Shown: positions 52,713-61,814 of the stretch, piece by piece
Numbering within the stretch: position 1 is the first letter of the stretch
Layout of the letters: every line of letters starts with the position of its first letter
Assembly (NCBI GenBank): GCA_014651175.1
Contig: BMWJ01000004.1
Coordinates: forward strand, 434,001-498,000
Length of the DNA: 64,000 nt
Direction: 5' to 3'
From: Streptomyces clavifer
GTDB taxonomy: Bacteria; Actinomycetota; Actinomycetes; Streptomycetales; Streptomycetaceae
Made by a program: the position numbers and the translations under genes
The notes under the pieces: generated by a model
The model's input: only the letters and a program-made list of their open reading frames with translations
Databases searched by the model: none
Told to the model about the DNA's origin: nothing

Positions 52713-53021
52713 CGTGAGCGTCACCGGCGTTCGGTGACGGCACTGAAGCAGTGAGGTGTCCGGTGGGCCGAACTCCCGCCGGGCACCGTTTTGTTGGGCC
52801 GTACGGGGAACAGGTGAACCGTGCGGCCCCCAGGGGGATGGAAACCACGTCAAGTTGGGCAAAAACGCTGTGAGCGCGGCGTAGTTCATGATTTCCTCGC
52901 TGTAGAGAACATTCAGCCCTCGGACCCGAGTTGGGCCGGATCGGGCGTTTCCCTCCCCCCACGTGCACCGCACCGGGGCGCCCCCTGTCCATGTGTCCAT
53001 GTGTGTTTGCGGAGCCGGCCC
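52713..53021. other. AT-richer intergenic region before DUF2617 gene
   Basis: These 309 bases hold no gene. An AT-richer patch at about 52850-52920 is promoter-like and precedes the DUF2617 start. Confidence 0.45.
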
Positions 53022-53543
53022 ATGCTCACGACCCTCCAGACCGCCTATTCCGATACCCGCGCCGCCGACCTGGCCTGGGCGCTCGGGCGGGAGCCCCTGC
53101 CCGCCCTCGCCGTACTGGACCTCCGGCTTGCCGGTGCCAAGCTGCAGATGAGGCTGCTCGGCGCCTCCCACCAGGTGCTGCTGGAGGAGGAGCGCGGGAC
53201 GTGCTCCGAGACCGTGGCGTGCATCCCCGGCAGCAGTACGCCCCTGCCCCTCGGTGTCGCCAAGCGGCTGGGCGACCGGGAGTACGAATTCGCGGCCCGT
53301 GTCGAGACGCTCTCCGAGGGCTCGTTCGCGGGGCGCGCGCAGGAGCTGCTCGCGCTGGTGACCGACCACCCGCACGGTCTCGTGGGGACGTTCCCCGGCA
53401 GCCCGTACGCCTTCACCGCGATGCTGGCGCAGGTGACGGAGGGTCAGGTGCGCTGGCGCACCTGGCACGCGTACCCGCAGGAGGGGCAGTTGGTGGTGAC
53501 CCGGACGCGGGTCGGTGCACGCATGGCGGCACCGGTTCCGTGA
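53022..53543 (+). CDS. DUF2617 family protein
   Basis: A 173-aa soluble protein with DUF2617 wording (LAVLDLRLAGAKLQMRLLGA, SHQVLLEEERGTCSETVAC, FPGSPYAFTAMLAQ, VRWRTWHAYPQEGQLVVTRT). The function is unknown. In actinomycetes the gene commonly sits next to a membrane-fused spermidine synthase gene, as here (103 bases before it), so a joint role in a membrane-associated polyamine-like process is inferred. The ATG follows GCGGAGC. Confidence 0.8.
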   Translation: MLTTLQTAYSDTRAADLAWALGREPLPALAVLDLRLAGAKLQMRLLGASHQVLLEEERGTCSETVACIPGSSTPLPLGVAKRLGDREYEFAARVETLSEGSFAGRAQELLALVTDHPHGLVGTFPGSPYAFTAMLAQVTEGQVRWRTWHAYPQEGQLVVTRTRVGARMAAPVP

Positions 53544-53646
53544 GCGGGCGGAGCCCGGCGGGTGCGGAGCGGAGCGCGTCCGGGGCAGCCCACTTACACC
53601 CTTGTGGGTGACAAACGGTGATCCTCTCGTGACGTAACGTTGCGTC

Positions 53647-55245
53647 ATGATCGACCAGCAGGTGTCGCTGCGAGGGGGCGCGGCGCGGCTTCCCGTACGG
53701 CCGAGGACCGGTCGCTTCCTCGTGCTGGCGGCCGTGTTCATCTGCGCGGCGTGTGGCCTGGTGTACGAGCTCGAACTGGTCGCGCTCGCCTCGTACCTGA
53801 TCGGCGACTCGGTCACGCAGGCCTCCGTCGTGCTCTCCGTGATGGTGTTCGCCATGGGCATCGGGTCGCTTCTCGCGAAACGTTTATGCGGCTGTGCCGC
53901 TGTCGGGTTCGGGCTCGTCGAGGCCGCCCTGGCGCTGATCGGCGGCACCTCGGCGCTCGTCCTGTACGCCTCGTTCGCCTGGCTGGGGGAGTCGCGCCAC
54001 GCACTGGTCGGGTTCTCGCTCGCGATCGGGATCCTGATCGGTGCGGAGATCCCGCTGCTGATGACGCTGATCCAACGGGTCGACCGGCAGGACGCGGGCG
54101 GGGCCGTCGCGGACCTCTTCGCCGCCGACTACGTGGGCGCGCTGGTCGGCGGGCTGGCCTTCCCGTTCCTGCTGCTGCCGATGATGGGCCAGTTGACCGG
54201 GGCGCTGTTCACCGGTGCGGTCAACGCGGCGGCGGGCGGCGCACTGGTGCTGTGGGTGTTCCGGCGTGACCTCGGCACCCGGGCGCGCTGGCTGCTGATC
54301 GGCGTCAACGTCACGGTGATCGCCCTCCTGGCCACGGCCACGGTCCTGGTCGACGACTTCGAGCGGGCGGCACGGCGCGCGGTGTACGGGGACGGGGTGC
54401 GGGTCGCCGTGCAGACCGAGGTGCAGGAGGTCGTCCTCACGGGAGAGGGACGGGACTCCCTCGAGCTCTATCTGGACGGCCGCCTGCGGGTCAGCTCGCG
54501 CGACGAGTACCGCTACCACGAGGCGCTCGTGCACCCCGCGATGGAGGGGCCCCGTGCCCGGGTGCTGATCCTGGGCGGGGGCGACGGGCTGGCCGCACGT
54601 GAGGTGCTGCGCTATCCGGACGTCGAGTCCGTCGTGGTGGTCGAGCTCGATCCGGCCGTCACCCGGTTGGCCCGGACGGACCCGGCACTCTCCGGGCTGA
54701 ACGGGCACGCGTACGACGATCCGCGGCTGACCGCGGTCCCGGGGGACGCGTTCACCTGGCTGCGGGCCACGCGGGGCCGGTACGACGTGGTGGTCTCGGA
54801 CCTGCCCGATCCGGGGATCACGGCCAGCACCAAGCTGTATTCGGCGGAGTTCTACGGGCTGGTCGTGGAGGCCCTGGAGCCGCGCGGGCGGGTGGTGGTC
54901 CACGCGGGGCCGCTGAGCAGCAGGCCCGAGACCTACTGGACGGTGGAGGCGTCGATGAGGGCGGCCGGGCTGGCGACCCGCCCGTACCGCGTCGACGGCC
55001 GTCTCACGGGATTCGACGCGGGCCCGGACCGCGCCACGGGCGCGTCGGAGGCGCCGCACGACTGGGGGTTCGTCCTGGGGGCGCCGCACGCGGTGGGACG
55101 GCTCCGCATAGGCCCCGGGGCCCCGGCGCTGCGGTCGCTGGGGGAGCGGGAGCTGCTGGCGGCCGGCCGCTCGGCGGAGCGCGTACGGCTGCGGGGAGTG
55201 CCGCCCTCGACCCTGGTGCACCCGCGGTACTGGGAGGAACCGTGA
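53647..55245 (+). CDS. Membrane-fused polyamine aminopropyltransferase (spermidine synthase-like)
   Basis: A 532-aa protein. The N-terminal about 235 residues hold seven or so membrane helices ([56 protein letters not shown]). The C-terminal domain is a SpeE-type methyltransferase-like fold: [46 protein letters not shown], and the catalytic-region [11 protein letters not shown]. It should transfer an aminopropyl group from decarboxylated S-adenosylmethionine or a related donor. In the last motif SDLPDP replaces the usual DxxDP wording. The substrate may be membrane bound. Confidence 0.88.
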   Translation: MIDQQVSLRGGAARLPVRPRTGRFLVLAAVFICAACGLVYELELVALASYLIGDSVTQASVVLSVMVFAMGIGSLLAKRLCGCAAVGFGLVEAALALIGGTSALVLYASFAWLGESRHALVGFSLAIGILIGAEIPLLMTLIQRVDRQDAGGAVADLFAADYVGALVGGLAFPFLLLPMMGQLTGALFTGAVNAAAGGALVLWVFRRDLGTRARWLLIGVNVTVIALLATATVLVDDFERAARRAVYGDGVRVAVQTEVQEVVLTGEGRDSLELYLDGRLRVSSRDEYRYHEALVHPAMEGPRARVLILGGGDGLAAREVLRYPDVESVVVVELDPAVTRLARTDPALSGLNGHAYDDPRLTAVPGDAFTWLRATRGRYDVVVSDLPDPGITASTKLYSAEFYGLVVEALEPRGRVVVHAGPLSSRPETYWTVEASMRAAGLATRPYRVDGRLTGFDAGPDRATGASEAPHDWGFVLGAPHAVGRLRIGPGAPALRSLGERELLAAGRSAERVRLRGVPPSTLVHPRYWEEP

Positions 55246-55339
55246 GCGCGGCGCGGCGGGGCGGCGCGGCGCGGTCCCCGCGGTGTACGGGGCGGGGAAG
55301 CGCTGACGGGACGGCCGGGGCTGAGTAGGCTCGGTAGAC

Positions 55340-56287
55340 ATGGAGCATGAGGTGTTCGTTCCGGTTCCCGTCCCGTCCCTTCGTCGGACGCTGGGTGATC
55401 CCGTGCGTGCCGCACGCTGCGTCCCAGGACTCCAACGGGACGCCGACGCGTCGGCGGGTCCGCTGGCGGGCCGGTTCAGGATCCGGATCGACGGCCACAC
55501 GATCACGTACCGCGGGGCGCTGACGCTCGCCGCCCGTGGCGATGACACCTTCTCCGTGACGGGGGAGGGCGTGGAGGCCCGCGGCACGGGCGGGGCGAAG
55601 CTGGCCCTGACCGTCGGGCTCACGGAGACGGACGGCGGCACGAGGATCGCGTACAGCGGGTCGGCGAGCGGCGACGGCCGCCTCGTGGAGCTGGACAGCG
55701 CGGCCGCGCTCGCCGCGGCGTACCGGCTGCTGGACCGATTCACCCAGCAGCTGGTGACGGAGTCACTGGCCACGCGGGACGGGGAGGAGCCCGCCGCCGC
55801 CCCGGCGCCGGACGACGTCCCTGATCCCGCTCCCACCTCCTCTTCCGACTCCGGTCCCGCTGCCGGTCCGCCTCCCGGGAACACCCCGGACGAAGCGCCG
55901 CCCGTCGAGGCACCGGGGTCCGACGCGCCGGCGTCGCCCGATGCCCGGCCGTCCGCGGACGCCCAGGCGTCCCCCGACGAGGCGTCGCCCTCCGACCAGG
56001 AGTCCGTGTTCGGCTCTCCCGTGCCGCCGCCCTCGCTCGACCCGTCCGCGGAGCTGGAGTTCACCGTGCCGGACGTCCCGCCGGCCGAGGCCGCGCACGC
56101 CCGCCGCACGATGATCGGCCGCAGCACGGAGGAGGTCGACCACGCCCCACCGCGCGGCCGGTACGCCCCCGTGCCGTCGCCCGAGGCGGGTGCCGCGGGC
56201 ATGGCGCTGCGCTGGGCGGCTCCGGCGGCCGCCCTGGCGATCGCCTCGGCGGTGGTGGTGGGCCGGGCCCTGCGGCGGCGGAGGTGA
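55340..56287 (+). CDS. SRPBCC (CoxG-like) protein with C-terminal membrane helix
   Basis: A 315-aa protein. Residues 1-140 form an SRPBCC helix-grip domain like that of carbon monoxide dehydrogenase subunit G (VPSLRRTLGDPVRAARCVPG, TYRGALTLAARGDDTFSVTG, TRIAYSGSASGDGRLVELDS). A long acidic Pro/Ser/Ala-rich linker follows (about residues 150-260), then one C-terminal helix (ALRWAAPAAALAIASAVVVG) ending in Arg residues. No CO dehydrogenase genes are near, so the ligand is unknown. The ATG follows a GTAGAC context without a strong ribosome site. Confidence 0.8.
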   Translation: MEHEVFVPVPVPSLRRTLGDPVRAARCVPGLQRDADASAGPLAGRFRIRIDGHTITYRGALTLAARGDDTFSVTGEGVEARGTGGAKLALTVGLTETDGGTRIAYSGSASGDGRLVELDSAAALAAAYRLLDRFTQQLVTESLATRDGEEPAAAPAPDDVPDPAPTSSSDSGPAAGPPPGNTPDEAPPVEAPGSDAPASPDARPSADAQASPDEASPSDQESVFGSPVPPPSLDPSAELEFTVPDVPPAEAAHARRTMIGRSTEEVDHAPPRGRYAPVPSPEAGAAGMALRWAAPAAALAIASAVVVGRALRRRR

Positions 56288-56316
56288 GAACGGCCCCGCG
56301 CCAGTAGTGTCGTGGG

Positions 56317-57111
56317 GTGAGCAGAGTTGCGAAGAACGTCCGGCTGACCGCCGGCGACGCCGAGTTGACCGTCGACCCCGTCCACGGCTGCCGTATCAGC
56401 AGCCTCCGGATCGGGGGGACCGAACTGCTGCGCCAGGGCGAGCGGTACGGCTGTTTCCCCATGGTGCCGTGGTGCGGCCGTACCGGGAACGGCCGCTTCC
56501 GCAACGGTGACGAGCTGCACCGGCTGCCGCTGAACTCCCCGCCGCACGCCATCCACGGCACCGGTCGCGACACCGCCTGGCAGCCCGCCCGGCAGGACGA
56601 CGCGGAGGCCGCCTTCTTCTACGACCTGGCCGAACCGTGGCCGTACGAGGGCCGGGTGACGCAGTCCTTCGAGCTGACCGAGGACTCGCTCACGCTCCGC
56701 CTCGGCATCGAGACGTACGGGGACTCGTTCCCGGCGCAGGCCGGGTGGCACCCCTGGTTCCTCCGCAACACCGGGGGCCAGGACGTGCGGATCGACTTCG
56801 AGGCCGCCTGGCAGGAGGAGCGCGGCGACGACCACCTGCCGACCGGCCGCCGGATCGATCCCCTTCCCGGCCCCTGGGACGACTGCTTCGGGATGCCCGA
56901 CGGCGTGGACGTGAAGCTCACCTGGCCCGAGCAGCTGGAGCTGACGGTGAAGAGCCGGGACGAGTGGGTGGTGATCTACGACGAGCAGGCGGAGGCGGTC
57001 TGCGTGGAGCCCCAGTCGGGCCCGCCGAACGGTCTGAACACCGCGCCCCGGCTGGTCACCCCGATCGAGCCGCTGGAGATCACGACCACGTGGAGCTGGG
57101 AGCGGCTCTGA
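56317..57111 (+). CDS. Aldose 1-epimerase family protein
   Basis: A 264-aa beta-sandwich epimerase of the GalM/YeaD group. Visible features are PMVPWCGRTGNGRF, the catalytic-type histidine in PPHAIHGTGRD, QAGWHPWFLRN with the second histidine, and the glutamate in VCVEPQSGPPNGLN. It interconverts alpha and beta anomers of a hexose or hexose phosphate in the cytosol. The GTG start lies 29 bases after the SRPBCC stop. pyrE follows after 44 bases. Confidence 0.9.
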   Translation: MSRVAKNVRLTAGDAELTVDPVHGCRISSLRIGGTELLRQGERYGCFPMVPWCGRTGNGRFRNGDELHRLPLNSPPHAIHGTGRDTAWQPARQDDAEAAFFYDLAEPWPYEGRVTQSFELTEDSLTLRLGIETYGDSFPAQAGWHPWFLRNTGGQDVRIDFEAAWQEERGDDHLPTGRRIDPLPGPWDDCFGMPDGVDVKLTWPEQLELTVKSRDEWVVIYDEQAEAVCVEPQSGPPNGLNTAPRLVTPIEPLEITTTWSWERL

Positions 57112-57155
57112 CCGGTGGGACCGGCGCGGTGGCGGCAGCGCTTACCCTCGTGCAC

Positions 57156-57695
57156 ATGACTGACGTACGCGCTGAGCTGCTCCAGCAGATCAAGGACAAG
57201 GCCGTGGTACACGGCAAGGTGACTCTCTCCTCGGGTCTGGAAGCCGACTGGTACATCGACCTGCGCCGGATCACGCTGGACGGCACCGCCGCGCCGCTGG
57301 TCGGCCAGATGATGCTCGATGCCACCGCCGAGCTGGACTACGACTGCGTCGGCGGTCTGACGCTGGGCGCCGATCCGGTCGCCACGTCGATGCTGCACGC
57401 CTCCGCGGCGCGCGGGAAGACCCTGGACGCCTTCGTCGTCCGCAAGGCGCAGAAGGCCCACGGGATGCAGCGCCGGATCGAGGGGACGGACGTCAAGGGC
57501 CGTCGCTGCCTCGTCGTCGAGGACACGTCGACCACCGGCGGCTCCCCGCTGACGGCGGTCGAGGCGGTGCGCGAGGCGGGCGGCGAGGTGGTGGCCGTGG
57601 CGGTGATCGTGGAGCGCGGCGCGGCCTCGGCCATCGCGGAGGCCGGGCTGCCGTATGTGCAGGTGTACGGGGTCGCGGACCTCGACCTCTCCTGA
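57156..57695 (+). CDS. pyrE: Orotate phosphoribosyltransferase
   Basis: A 179-aa enzyme of de novo pyrimidine synthesis that joins orotate to PRPP to give OMP. It has LSSGLEADWYIDLRRITL, GGLTLGADPVATSMLHA, VVRKAQKAHGMQRRIEG (the flexible catalytic loop Lys/His), and the PRPP loop CLVVEDTSTTGGS. The ATG at 57156 was chosen for the usual N-terminal length. It is separated from the aldose epimerase gene by 44 bases and followed by a long palindrome that contains a parS site. Confidence 0.95.
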   Translation: MTDVRAELLQQIKDKAVVHGKVTLSSGLEADWYIDLRRITLDGTAAPLVGQMMLDATAELDYDCVGGLTLGADPVATSMLHASAARGKTLDAFVVRKAQKAHGMQRRIEGTDVKGRRCLVVEDTSTTGGSPLTAVEAVREAGGEVVAVAVIVERGAASAIAEAGLPYVQVYGVADLDLS

Positions 57696-57708
57696 CCTGC
57701 TCTTTCTT

Positions 57709-57748
57709 CGAGGGGCGGCCGGTTTCACGTGAAACCGGCCGCCCCTCG
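57709..57748. terminator. 40-bp perfect palindrome after pyrE (terminator containing parS)
   Basis: Two 20-base arms (CGAGGGGCGGCCGGTTTCAC and its complement) form a loopless DNA palindrome 13 bases after the pyrE stop. In RNA it gives a very stable hairpin. Its centre is a parS sequence. Confidence 0.85.
57722..57735. promoter_or_regulatory. parS centromere-like site
   Basis: GTTTCACGTGAAAC is an exact match to the ParB-binding parS consensus known from Streptomyces, where sites cluster on both sides of oriC. Its presence places this window in the origin-proximal part of the chromosome. Confidence 0.9.
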
Positions 57749-57883
57749 CGCATGCCCTCGCGCATCTCGATGGACGGGCAGGGTGGAGCCGGAGCGAGAG
57801 TCTGGGAAGATGGGGGCGACGATGACGTCGCCCCCAGGTCAGGGACCAGCACTGCACACCCGCACATCCCAAGGAGCGGTCAG

Positions 57884-58906
57884 ATGCCCATCGCAACCCC
57901 CGAGGTCTACGCCGAGATGCTCGACCGGGCGAAGGCAGGCAAGTTCGCCTACCCGGCCATCAATGTGACGTCGACCCAGACCCTGCACGCTGCACTGCGC
58001 GGCTTCGCGGAGGCGGAGAGCGACGGCATCGTCCAGATCTCCACCGGTGGTGCCGAATTCCTGGGCGGCCAGTACAGCAAGGACATGGTGACGGGCGCCG
58101 TGGCCCTGGCCGAGTTCGCGCACATCGTCGCCGCCAAGTACGACGTCACCGTCGCGCTGCACACCGACCACTGCCCCAAGGACAAGCTGGACGGGTACGT
58201 CCGCCCCCTCCTCGACGTCTCCGCCGAGCGCGTCGCCAAGGGGCTGAACCCGCTGTTCCAGTCGCACATGTGGGACGGTTCGGCCGAGACCCTCGCGGAC
58301 AACCTGGCCATCGGCCAGGAGCTGCTCGCCAAGGCCGCCGCCGCCAAGATCATCCTTGAGGTCGAGATCACCCCGACCGGTGGCGAGGAGGACGGCGTCA
58401 CGCACGAGATCAACGACGAGCTGTACACGACCGTCGACGACGCGCTGCGTACGGCCGAGGCGCTCGGCCTGGGCGAGAAGGGCCGCTACCTGCTGGCCGC
58501 CTCCTTCGGCAACGTCCACGGCGTCTACAAGCCGGGCAACGTCGTCCTGCGTCCCGAGCTCCTCAAGGACCTCCAGGAGGGCGTCGCCGCCAAGTACGGC
58601 CAGGCGTCCCCCTTCGACTTCGTCTTCCACGGCGGCTCCGGCTCCACGGCCGAGGAGATCGCCACCGCGCTGGAGAACGGCGTCGTGAAGATGAACCTCG
58701 ACACCGACACCCAGTACGCCTTCACCCGCCCGATCGTGGACCACATGTTCAGCAACTACGACGCTGTGCTGAAGGTCGACGGCGAGGTCGGCAACAAGAA
58801 GTTCTACGACCCGCGCAGCTGGGGCAAGTCCGCCGAGGCGGGCATGGCCGCGCGCGTCACGCAGGCCTGCGCCGACCTGCGTTCCACGGGCACCAAGCTG
58901 AAGTAA
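57884..58906 (+). CDS. fba: Class II fructose-bisphosphate aldolase
   Basis: A 340-aa zinc aldolase of glycolysis and gluconeogenesis that splits fructose 1,6-bisphosphate. Visible features: FAYPAINVTSTQTLHAAL, the zinc/catalytic region VALHTDHCPKDKL, FQSHMWDGSAE, EVEITPTGGEEDGV with the glutamate loop, SFGNVHGVYKPGNV with a zinc histidine, FVFHGGSGSTAEEI, and VKMNLDTDTQYAF. The ATG follows AAGGAG at 7 bases. It is read alone between the pyrE palindrome and its own terminator. Confidence 0.97.
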   Translation: MPIATPEVYAEMLDRAKAGKFAYPAINVTSTQTLHAALRGFAEAESDGIVQISTGGAEFLGGQYSKDMVTGAVALAEFAHIVAAKYDVTVALHTDHCPKDKLDGYVRPLLDVSAERVAKGLNPLFQSHMWDGSAETLADNLAIGQELLAKAAAAKIILEVEITPTGGEEDGVTHEINDELYTTVDDALRTAEALGLGEKGRYLLAASFGNVHGVYKPGNVVLRPELLKDLQEGVAAKYGQASPFDFVFHGGSGSTAEEIATALENGVVKMNLDTDTQYAFTRPIVDHMFSNYDAVLKVDGEVGNKKFYDPRSWGKSAEAGMAARVTQACADLRSTGTKLK

Positions 58907-58927
58907 GCACCTCCGCACGGATGTCCC

Positions 58928-58960
58928 GGGCCCGGTCCCCCTTCGGGGGGTGCCGGGCCC
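58928..58960 (+). terminator. Terminator of fba
   Basis: GGGCCCGG-T-CCCCC pairs with GGGGG-GTG-CCGGGCCC across a TTC loop, with small internal mismatches. Confidence 0.8.
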
Positions 58961-58994
58961 GTTCCGTGTCCGACCGATCCCTGAGGAATCCGCT

Positions 58995-60155
58995 GTGAGT
59001 ACGCCTGCGCGCTACGACTTCGACACCGTCATCGACCGCCGGGGCACCTGGTGCGTCCAGTGGGACGGGGTCGCCGACCGGTTCGGGGTGGACGGGCTCC
59101 TGCCGTTCACCATCTCCGACATGGACTTCGAAACCGCGCCCGAGGTCCTGACCGCGCTACGGGCCCGGCTCGACCACGGGGTGCTCGGCTACACGACCTG
59201 GCAGCAGGACGACTTCCGGTCCGCGATCGCGCACTGGTTCGCGACCCGGTACGGCACCGAGATCGACACGGGCCGGCTCGTCTACGGCCCGTCCGTGCTC
59301 AGCCAGCTCTCACAGCTGCTGCAGATGTGGACGGCCGAGGGGGACGGCGTGGTCGTGCACACCCCGACGTACGACGGCTTCCGGAAGGCGATCACCGGGC
59401 TCGGCCGGGAGCTGCGGGGGGTGCCGGTGGGGGACGCCGCGGCCTTGGAGCGGGAGCTGGCACGGGCCGACGCGAAGGTGCTCGTGCTGTGCTCGCCGCA
59501 CAATCCGACGGGGCGGGTGTGGACGGAGGCCGAGCTGCGGGAGACGGCCGCGCTCGCCCGGCGCCATGGGGTCGCGGTGATCAGCGACGAGATCCACGCG
59601 GACTTCGTGCACGACGGCCACCGGCACGTGCCGTGGACCCGGGTCGGGGGCGACGGGCGCTGGGCGCTGATCAGCTCCGGTTCGAAGTCGTTCAACTTCC
59701 CGGCGCTGACCGGCTCGTACGGGATCATCGGCGACCCGGCGGACCGGGCGGAATTCCTGCGCCGGATGGAGACGGCGGAGGGCCTCGCCTCCCCGGCGGT
59801 GCTGTCGCTGACCGCGCACATCGCGGCGTACCGGGAGGGCGGGCCGTGGCTCGACGCCGTCCGGGAGTACGTCGCCGGGAACCTGGCCCTGGTGGCGGAG
59901 CGGCTGAACGGGGCGTTCCCGGAGCTGGCGTGGGAACCGCCGCAGGCGGGCTACCTGGCGTGGATCGACGTGCGTCCCCTGGGGGTGGACGACGAGGCGC
60001 TGCAGCGGGTCCTGATAGAGCGGGAGAAGGTCGCGGTGATGCCGGGGGCGGTGTACGGGGCGCCGGGCTTCCTCCGCCTGAACGCGGGGTGCCCGCGGAG
60101 CAAGGTGGAGGCGGGGATGGCGGCGTTGGTGCGGGGGGTGCGGGCGGTGCGGTAG
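58995..60155 (+). CDS. MalY/PatB-type PLP enzyme (cystathionine beta-lyase-like)
   Basis: A 386-aa fold type I PLP enzyme. It begins YDFDTVIDRRGTWCVQWDGV and LLPFTISDMDFETAPEVL, the opening wording of the MalY/PatB C-S lyase group, and has VVHTPTYDGFRKAI, LCSPHNPTGRVW, VISDEIHADFV, and the Schiff-base lysine in ISSGSKSFNFPAL. It likely cleaves cystathionine or related thioethers to release thiols; an aminotransferase activity is possible. The GTG at 58995 has GAGGA 8 bases upstream. Confidence 0.9.
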   Translation: MSTPARYDFDTVIDRRGTWCVQWDGVADRFGVDGLLPFTISDMDFETAPEVLTALRARLDHGVLGYTTWQQDDFRSAIAHWFATRYGTEIDTGRLVYGPSVLSQLSQLLQMWTAEGDGVVVHTPTYDGFRKAITGLGRELRGVPVGDAAALERELARADAKVLVLCSPHNPTGRVWTEAELRETAALARRHGVAVISDEIHADFVHDGHRHVPWTRVGGDGRWALISSGSKSFNFPALTGSYGIIGDPADRAEFLRRMETAEGLASPAVLSLTAHIAAYREGGPWLDAVREYVAGNLALVAERLNGAFPELAWEPPQAGYLAWIDVRPLGVDDEALQRVLIEREKVAVMPGAVYGAPGFLRLNAGCPRSKVEAGMAALVRGVRAVR

Positions 60156-60209
60156 AGGGTGGGCGCGGGGCGTCGGGGCGTTGCCCCGGGGCCGTTTGCC
60201 CTCAATCGC

Positions 60210-60264
60210 CGGGCGGGCTTGATGGGTGCTCGGGCGGGCTTGGTTTGGTGCTCGGGCGGGCTTG
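60210..60264 (+). repeat. Three direct copies of CGGGCGGGCTTG
   Basis: Copies start at 60210, 60231 and 60253, so the unit is 21-22 bases. They lie between the PatB-like gene and the DHA2 exporter gene. Small GC-rich slippage repeats of this kind are common; no function is evident. Confidence 0.75.
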
Positions 60265-60302
60265 GACCGTGTTCCCGGCTGCTTCCGGGGCGAGGGCGGG
60301 TG

Positions 60303-61811
60303 ATGCTGGCTCGTATGAACGACGACGATGCGGGTGGCGGTGGGATCCGGGTTGCCTCGGCTGCCGGGCGGTGGGTCGTCCTGACCACCGTCCTCGGGTC
60401 GAGCATGGCCCTGCTCGACTCCACGGTCATCAACGTCGCCCTGCCCCGCATCGGTGAGGACCTCGGCACCGACCTGGCGGCCCTGCAGTGGACCGTCAAC
60501 GCCTACATGCTCACGCTGGCCGGGCTCATCCTGCTCGGAGGCGCCCTCGGGGACCGGTACGGCCGGCGGCGGGTGTTCGTCGTCGGGGTGGTCTGGTTCG
60601 CCGTGGCCTCCCTGCTCTGCGGGCTGGCCCCGAACGCGGGAGTCCTCGTCGTGGCCCGCGCCCTCCAGGGTGTCGGCGGGGCCCTGCTCACACCCGGTTC
60701 CCTCGCGCTCATCCAGGCGAGTTTCCACCCCGACGACCGGGCCCGCGCCGTGGGGCTCTGGTCCGGGCTCGGAGGGGTCGGCGCCGCGGTCGGGCCGTTC
60801 GTCGGCGGCTGGCTCGTCGACGGGCCCGGGTGGCGCTGGGTGTTCCTGCTCAACCTCCCGCTCGCCGCCGTCTGCCTGCCCGTCGCCCTGCGGCACGTAC
60901 CGGAGTCCCGGGACCCGGACGCGCACGGCCGCTTCGACGTGCTCGGGGCCGCGCTCGCCGCCCTGGCGCTCGCCCTGGTCACGTACGCCCTGATCGAGGT
61001 ACCGGAACAGGGAGCCTCCGTCATGGTGGTCGGGGCGGCTCTCGGCGGTGTGCTGCTCGGTGCGGCCTTCGTCCACGTGGAGCGGCACCGGGCCGATCCC
61101 ATGGTGCCGCCGTCGATCTTCGCGTCCCGGCAGTTCACCGCCGTCAACATCGTCACGTTCTGCGTGTACGCGGCCCTCGGGGGCTTCTTCTTCCTGTCCG
61201 CGATCCAGCTCCAGGTGGTGGCCGGCTACTCGGCCCTCGGCGCGGGCACCGCGCTCCTGCCGACCACGGTGCTCATGCTGCTCTTCTCCGCGTCCGCGGG
61301 TGACCTGGGCCGGCGGATCGGGCCCCGCATCCCGCTCACCGTGGGCCCGCTGCTGGCCGCCGCCGGGATGCTGCTGATGCTGCGGGTCGGCCCGGACGCC
61401 TCGTACGTGCGGGACGTACTGCCCGCGGTCCTGGTGCTGGGCCTCGGCATGGTCACCCTGGTGGCACCGCTCACCGCGACGGTCCTGGCCGCCGTCGCCA
61501 CCGGGCGGGCCGGGCTCGCCAGCGGCATCAACAACGCGGCCGCGCGGGCCGCCGGCCTGCTCGCGGTGGCCGCGCTCCCGCTGCTCGCCGGAATGGGCCC
61601 GGAGGCGTACCGTGACGCCGCGGAGTTCGCCTCGACGTTCCGGAGGGCGATGCCGATGTGCGCCGGGCTGCTGGTGGCGGGCGCCGTGATCGCCTTCTGC
61701 GCCGTGCGGAAGCCCGCGGAGCCCGGACGCGAGCCGCAGCCCACGTGCGCGATGCACTGCGGCGTCACGGCCCCGCCCTTGGAGCCGGAGCCCGGATCCA
61801 GGCACACTTGA
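60303..61811 (+). CDS. MFS exporter, DHA2 (EmrB/QacA) family
   Basis: A 502-aa membrane protein with about 14 helices. Family features: MALLDSTVINVALPRIGEDL (motif D1), WTVNAYMLTLAGLILLGGAL, GDRYGRRRVFVVG (motif A), LQGVGGALLTPGSLALI (motif C-like), and LSAIQLQVVAGYSALGAG. It should expel drugs or other compounds by proton antiport. The start is ATG 60303 or ATG 60315; the latter gives MNDDDAGGG. It ends 3 bases before the DUF3151 ATG. Confidence 0.9.
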   Translation: MLARMNDDDAGGGGIRVASAAGRWVVLTTVLGSSMALLDSTVINVALPRIGEDLGTDLAALQWTVNAYMLTLAGLILLGGALGDRYGRRRVFVVGVVWFAVASLLCGLAPNAGVLVVARALQGVGGALLTPGSLALIQASFHPDDRARAVGLWSGLGGVGAAVGPFVGGWLVDGPGWRWVFLLNLPLAAVCLPVALRHVPESRDPDAHGRFDVLGAALAALALALVTYALIEVPEQGASVMVVGAALGGVLLGAAFVHVERHRADPMVPPSIFASRQFTAVNIVTFCVYAALGGFFFLSAIQLQVVAGYSALGAGTALLPTTVLMLLFSASAGDLGRRIGPRIPLTVGPLLAAAGMLLMLRVGPDASYVRDVLPAVLVLGLGMVTLVAPLTATVLAAVATGRAGLASGINNAAARAAGLLAVAALPLLAGMGPEAYRDAAEFASTFRRAMPMCAGLLVAGAVIAFCAVRKPAEPGREPQPTCAMHCGVTAPPLEPEPGSRHT

Positions 61812-61814
61812 GCC

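Noticed and set aside
53884-56835. Minus-strand open frame of about 980 codons opposite the spermidine synthase, SRPBCC and epimerase genes
   Set aside because: Shadow frame spanning several genes; composition artefact.
60210-60264. Possible short CRISPR-like or attachment repeat
   Set aside because: Only three 12-base copies spaced 21-22 bases with low-complexity GC sequence; slippage is enough to explain it.
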